Shown: piece by piece, positions 60,723 through 64,000 of the stretch
Layout of the letters: every line of letters begins with the position of its first letter
Numbering within the stretch: position 1 is the first letter of the stretch
Notes under the pieces: generated by a model
Told to the model about the DNA's origin: nothing
What the model saw: only the letters and a program-made list of their open reading frames with translations
Databases searched by the model: none
Origin: Metabacillus schmidteae
GTDB lineage: Bacteria; Bacillota; Bacilli; Bacillales; Bacillaceae
Length of the DNA: 64,000 nucleotides
Assembly: GCF_903166545.1 (NCBI RefSeq)
Contig: NZ_CAESCH010000002.1
Coordinates: 62,001 to 126,000 of the forward strand
Direction: 5' to 3'
Made by a program: the position numbers and the translations under genes

Positions 60723-60954
60723 TAGTTACTACATATTTATCGCAACTGGGACTATAAGGTTGAAAAAACATGGAGAGTTCACTAAAGAAGAACTTTCTTT
60801 ACATCATTTTGAAAACGTTGTTATTTTTTAAATGGATTTCATTCTTCAACTTTTGGGGAGGTGAGGAGAATCTGCGATTAACTTTCCGAAGAAATGTAAG
60901 CGTTGCCTAACGAGGATTAACTCTCAATATTAAACGAGATACAAGGGGGATAAA
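60723..60954 (+). promoter_or_regulatory. Leader of the ABC transporter operon
   Basis: Contains the cre-like site at 60895-60908 and AAGGGGG ribosome site before ATG 60955. No riboswitch recognised. Confidence 0.4.
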
Positions 60955-62133
60955 ATGATGAAAAAGTCTTTAAAGATTGTATTTAGTTTGCTGTTAGTAT
61001 TGTCAATGATATTAGCCGGCTGTGGTGGTGGGGAAACTTCATCAGGCGGTTCATCGGATGGAGAAGCAACAAAGATTACTATTTATACGGTAGCTGGTGG
61101 AGATGAATACTATAATGACCTTCTCATCCCGATGTTTGAAAAGGAAACTGGCGGAAAGTACGAAATTGAATATGGACGTGGAACACCTCAGGAAATTATT
61201 AATAAGATCAAAGCTCAAGGTAAAAATGGAAATATTGATTTAGTTATTACTGGTTTGGATGGTCTTCCTCTAGGGATTGAAGCAGGACTATGGGAACAGG
61301 TTGTTCCAACATATGAAGAAGAACTACATGTTGCCCAGTGGAATGATATCGCAAAGGAATATATCGAAAAGTTTGACGGATATGGCGTTCCGACTGTAAC
61401 GGGTCCTGGTGGTCCAATTCTTGTTTACAATGAAGATAAAGTAAAAAATCCTCCTACAACATATGCGGAGCTTAAAACATGGATCGAAGAAAATCCAGGG
61501 AAGTTTACATACCCGGCTGTTCCTTCCAGCGGGCCTGCACGTGGTTTCTTCCTAGGTTTAGCACAAGCAATGGGTGAAGATATCAATGATCCGAAGTCTT
61601 TAGATAAAACATGGACGTATTTAGAAGAAATTGGTGAAACAATCGACAATTATCCAGCGAAAACATCTGATAGCTTTAACGCTTTATATGATGGAGCAGT
61701 TGATATTATCCCACACTTCCCACTATGGTTTGGTAACTTACAAGTTCAAGGGACAGTACCTCCAAACATTAAAGCAGTTAAGCTAACGGATACGACACAA
61801 ATCGTTGATTCTCAGTTCTTAGTCATGTTAAAGGATCTACCTGAAGATCGTAAAAAGGCTGCATTAGAATTTATGGAGTTTGCAACATCAAAAGAAGCGC
61901 AGGCACAAGGATTATCGGTTGGATTCTCTCCTGCAAATACAGAAGCAACGGCAGATTTACTGTCACCTGAAAACAAGGAAAACTATGACAAATTAGCAGA
62001 GGTTGTTTTACCTGAATTCAAGAATGGAGAAACGATTGGATTAAAAGAAGGAGATTGGTCGTTATTCCCGTCTCTTGAAGCAACAACAGAGCATTACAAA
62101 AATTGGGAAGAAAAAATTCAAGCGAAAAAGTAA
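60955..62133 (+). CDS. ABC transporter solute-binding lipoprotein (family 1)
   Basis: 392 residues. Signal peptide with lipobox LAGC (cysteine near 23), then a glycine/serine linker and a two-lobe binding domain (TIYTVAGGDEYYNDLLIPMF; YGVPTVTGPGGPILVYN; DSQFLVMLKD). Resembles iron, polyamine or phosphonate-type family 1 binding proteins, but the ligand cannot be deduced. First of at least three genes of an import operon; a stem-loop between this gene and the ATPase gene would allow higher expression of the binding protein. Confidence 0.83.
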   Translation: MMKKSLKIVFSLLLVLSMILAGCGGGETSSGGSSDGEATKITIYTVAGGDEYYNDLLIPMFEKETGGKYEIEYGRGTPQEIINKIKAQGKNGNIDLVITGLDGLPLGIEAGLWEQVVPTYEEELHVAQWNDIAKEYIEKFDGYGVPTVTGPGGPILVYNEDKVKNPPTTYAELKTWIEENPGKFTYPAVPSSGPARGFFLGLAQAMGEDINDPKSLDKTWTYLEEIGETIDNYPAKTSDSFNALYDGAVDIIPHFPLWFGNLQVQGTVPPNIKAVKLTDTTQIVDSQFLVMLKDLPEDRKKAALEFMEFATSKEAQAQGLSVGFSPANTEATADLLSPENKENYDKLAEVVLPEFKNGETIGLKEGDWSLFPSLEATTEHYKNWEEKIQAKK

Positions 62134-62148
62134 TGGTGATACAGGGGC

Positions 62149-62176
62149 AGCTCCCTCAAGGCTGACGGAGGGAGCT
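62149..62176 (+). terminator. Intra-operon stem-loop
   Basis: AGCTCCCTC…GAGGGAGCT (62149-62157/62168-62176) without a T-run; typical mRNA-stabilising or attenuating stem after a binding-protein gene. Confidence 0.7.
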
Positions 62177-62199
62177 CACCTATAAAAGGAGGAGACATA

Positions 62200-63306
62200 A
62201 TGGCGAAAGCTTTAGCGGAGATGAACGTTCATTCAGCTAGTACGAGTGTCCAGATTAAGGATTTAGTAAAAAACTTTGGTCAAACGACGGCTGTACATAG
62301 TGCGAACATCGATATTCTTAGTGGGGAATTTATGACACTTCTTGGACCCAGCGGTTGTGGGAAAACAACAATCCTTTCAATGGTATTAGGAATTATTGAT
62401 GCTTCAAGCGGATCGATTTCTTTTAATGGGGAGCCTGTGACCCATATTCCAATGAATAAAAGGGATGTAGGGATGGTTTTCCAGAACTATGCTCTATTTC
62501 CGCATATGACAGTTGCACAAAATGTTGCCTTTGGTCTGGATATGAGAAAAGTAAAAAAAGATGAAAAGAAACGAAGAGTTCAAGAAGCATTGGAAATGGT
62601 TCAACTCGATGGATATGGCGACCGTTTCCCGAAAGAGCTAAGTGGAGGTCAACAACAGAGGGTTGCGTTGGCGCGGGCACTGGTTATTCGACCAAAAGTA
62701 TTGTTGTTGGATGAGCCGTTGAGTAATTTGGATGCCAAATTACGTAAGGATATGCGGATTCAATTAAAGCGATTACACGATGAATTAGGAATTACGATTA
62801 TATACGTAACACATGACCAGGAAGAAGCTTTGTCTTTATCAACAAAAGTAGCGGTCATGTCAAAAGGTGTCATTCAACAGATTGGTAGTCCGCAGGATAT
62901 TTTCGTTAATCCTAAAAATCATTTTGTCGCGAACTTTGTTGGATATGCGAATTTTATCCATGGGAAATTAATAGGTGAGCAGGATGATCAGTTTCTATTT
63001 GAATCACCTACATCTGGTAGATTGCTAGTTAAGAAGAGCGGACGTCATCAAGTAGGGGATGAAGTCATTCTTACGATTAAACCTGAAAACCTGCGAATGG
63101 GTTCTGAAGATGAATCTGGCATGAATGTCATAAAAGGGAAAGTTCTTGTAAGCGATTACGTAGGAAGTACGACCGGATACGAAATTGAAACAGATAAAGG
63201 TGAAGTGTTTAAAGTGAATGTATTAGGATTGGAGCCTTATTCACTCGGTCGAGAGGTTACCCTGCATTTTAATCCGGAATCTTTACTAATTTTAGATAAG
63301 GAGTGA
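62200..63306 (+). CDS. ABC transporter ATP-binding protein (PotA/FbpC-like)
   Basis: 368 residues. Walker A GPSGCGKT (about 50-57), Q-loop FQNYALFPHM, signature LSGGQQQRVALARAL (about 147-161), Walker B VLLLDEPLSNLDAK and H-switch TIIYVTHDQEEA. The C-terminal part (about 245-368) is a TOBE-type regulatory domain. It energises import through the permease that follows by five bases. ATG 62200 with AGGAGGAG. Confidence 0.92.
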   Translation: MAKALAEMNVHSASTSVQIKDLVKNFGQTTAVHSANIDILSGEFMTLLGPSGCGKTTILSMVLGIIDASSGSISFNGEPVTHIPMNKRDVGMVFQNYALFPHMTVAQNVAFGLDMRKVKKDEKKRRVQEALEMVQLDGYGDRFPKELSGGQQQRVALARALVIRPKVLLLDEPLSNLDAKLRKDMRIQLKRLHDELGITIIYVTHDQEEALSLSTKVAVMSKGVIQQIGSPQDIFVNPKNHFVANFVGYANFIHGKLIGEQDDQFLFESPTSGRLLVKKSGRHQVGDEVILTIKPENLRMGSEDESGMNVIKGKVLVSDYVGSTTGYEIETDKGEVFKVNVLGLEPYSLGREVTLHFNPESLLILDKE

Positions 63307-63310
63307 GAGA

Positions 63311-64000
63311 ATGAATCAGCAAGCTAATAAAGCAAATAAGACCGATTTTCTTCTACTTCTTCCTGCATTACTTCCTATCTTAATCATTTTTGTTTATCCA
63401 TTATTAAAAGGAGTTTTACTTACTTTTCAGGAAACTGGTGAAACCGGGTTCACACTTAGCAACTATATTCGCTTTTTTACAGAACCTGATTACTACGAAA
63501 CGATTTTTCGCACCTTATACCTTGTTGTTCCTGCTGCCTTCTTAGAACTGGTTGTGGCCTTTGCAATTACCTATTTTATTCGAGGGAAAATGAAAGGAAA
63601 AGGCATTATTGGAGGACTCATTATTTTTCCTCTAACATTGGGATCTCTGTTAGTAGATATGGGTATTATCGCTTTCTTTAGTCCTACCGGCTGGTTTAAT
63701 CAATTTATTATGGGAATCGGGCTAACGGATGAACCTGTTAAGCTGCTTTATAATTACTGGGGTGCTTTTATTGCTCTGTTTATCTTGGGAGTTGCGTTTC
63801 TTGCTTCAAATTTAATCGGAATGATGGATTCCATTGATCCTAATTTAGAGCAGGCGGCACGTTCTCTTGGCGCAAGTGAATGGGTCACGTTCAGACGTGT
63901 ATTTTATCCATTGATTCGTTCCAACCTTCTTACGATCTTTGGCCTGAATTTAATTATGCAAATCGGTGTGTATACATCGGCCATCATCGTCGGGAATCCG
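63311..64000 (+). CDS. ABC transporter permease (cut by window edge)
   Basis: 230 residues visible, open to the last base. Membrane segments begin at about 12 (TDFLLLLPALLPILIIFVYP). The inner-membrane permease EAA-like loop is present near residue 176 (EQAARSLGASEWVTFRRVFY). Belongs to the PotB/FbpB-type family fitting the PotA-like ATPase. ATG 63311 directly follows the ATPase stop (GAGTGAGAGA). Confidence 0.88.
   Translation, partial: MNQQANKANKTDFLLLLPALLPILIIFVYPLLKGVLLTFQETGETGFTLSNYIRFFTEPDYYETIFRTLYLVVPAAFLELVVAFAITYFIRGKMKGKGIIGGLIIFPLTLGSLLVDMGIIAFFSPTGWFNQFIMGIGLTDEPVKLLYNYWGAFIALFILGVAFLASNLIGMMDSIDPNLEQAARSLGASEWVTFRRVFYPLIRSNLLTIFGLNLIMQIGVYTSAIIVGNP

Noticed and set aside
60723..60954. 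Riboswitch before the ABC transporter operon
   Set aside because: No conserved riboswitch core or terminator/antiterminator pair was found; only a cre-like site is visible.

Overview
The window looks like a chromosomal segment of a low-GC, spore-former-type Bacillaceae. The evidence is an epsN/epsL/epsM-like exopolysaccharide module, a ComK-family competence regulator, consensus AGGAGG ribosome sites with frequent TTG/GTG starts, YvbJ/TcaA-like zinc-ribbon membrane proteins and CcpA-type cre sites. Species cannot be fixed from sequence alone. No rRNA, tRNA or CRISPR array was seen.

Layout. (1) 1-16.0 kb is the distal part of an extracellular polysaccharide cluster, all on the + strand: aminotransferase/sugar-phosphate transferase/acetyltransferase (EpsN, EpsL, EpsM types), four glycosyltransferases, a heparinase-like lyase, Wzy-type polymerase, Wzx-type flippase, and the UDP-ManNAc/ManNAcA (MnaA, WecC) and UDP-Gal (GalE) precursor genes, closed by a strong terminator. 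(2) 16.0-18.7 kb is a prophage-like remnant: XRE regulator, two Com-like zinc-finger proteins, a phage-type sigma factor, an Rrp5-like protein, and a potentially structured non-coding RNA. (3) 18.7-31 kb is a graveyard of mobile DNA: IS21 remnant, DDE transposase with a duplicated end, IS91-type transposase with its own tyrosine recombinase, inverted IS-end remnants, three comM/yifB copies (two broken), a Fic protein, a type I toxin-antitoxin-like locus and one REP-associated tyrosine transposase (RAYT). (4) 31-46.7 kb holds small hypotheticals, lipoproteins, a ComX/SigH-like sigma factor and a ComK paralogue, a PTS-IIC-like membrane protein, and a cell-envelope cluster (zinc-ribbon membrane proteins around a GH3 NagZ-like hydrolase). 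(5) 47.0-51.4 kb is a compact four-gene operon: coiled-coil membrane protein, putative PD-(D/E)XK-like protein, P-loop GTPase with a CFI-box-like tail, and a GTPase fused to Sel1 repeats. I recognise no described system with this composition and consider it the best candidate for a novel (possibly anti-phage) system. (6) 52-64 kb has a large secreted GH43-type enzyme under a cre-like site, an intact IS1182-family element, a second type I TA-like locus, a HAD phosphatase, a decayed second copy of the sigma factor, and a GntR-regulated ABC uptake operon running off the end.

Throughout 18-60 kb two families of short palindromes recur (core GGGACAGGT-N4-TGTCCC, and AAACATGGGGACGGTTC), typically just after or inside gene ends. 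They look like REP elements of the RAYT at 30.2 kb. They supply the C-terminal codons of several ORFs, and one was split by the IS1182 element with a visible 9-bp target duplication.
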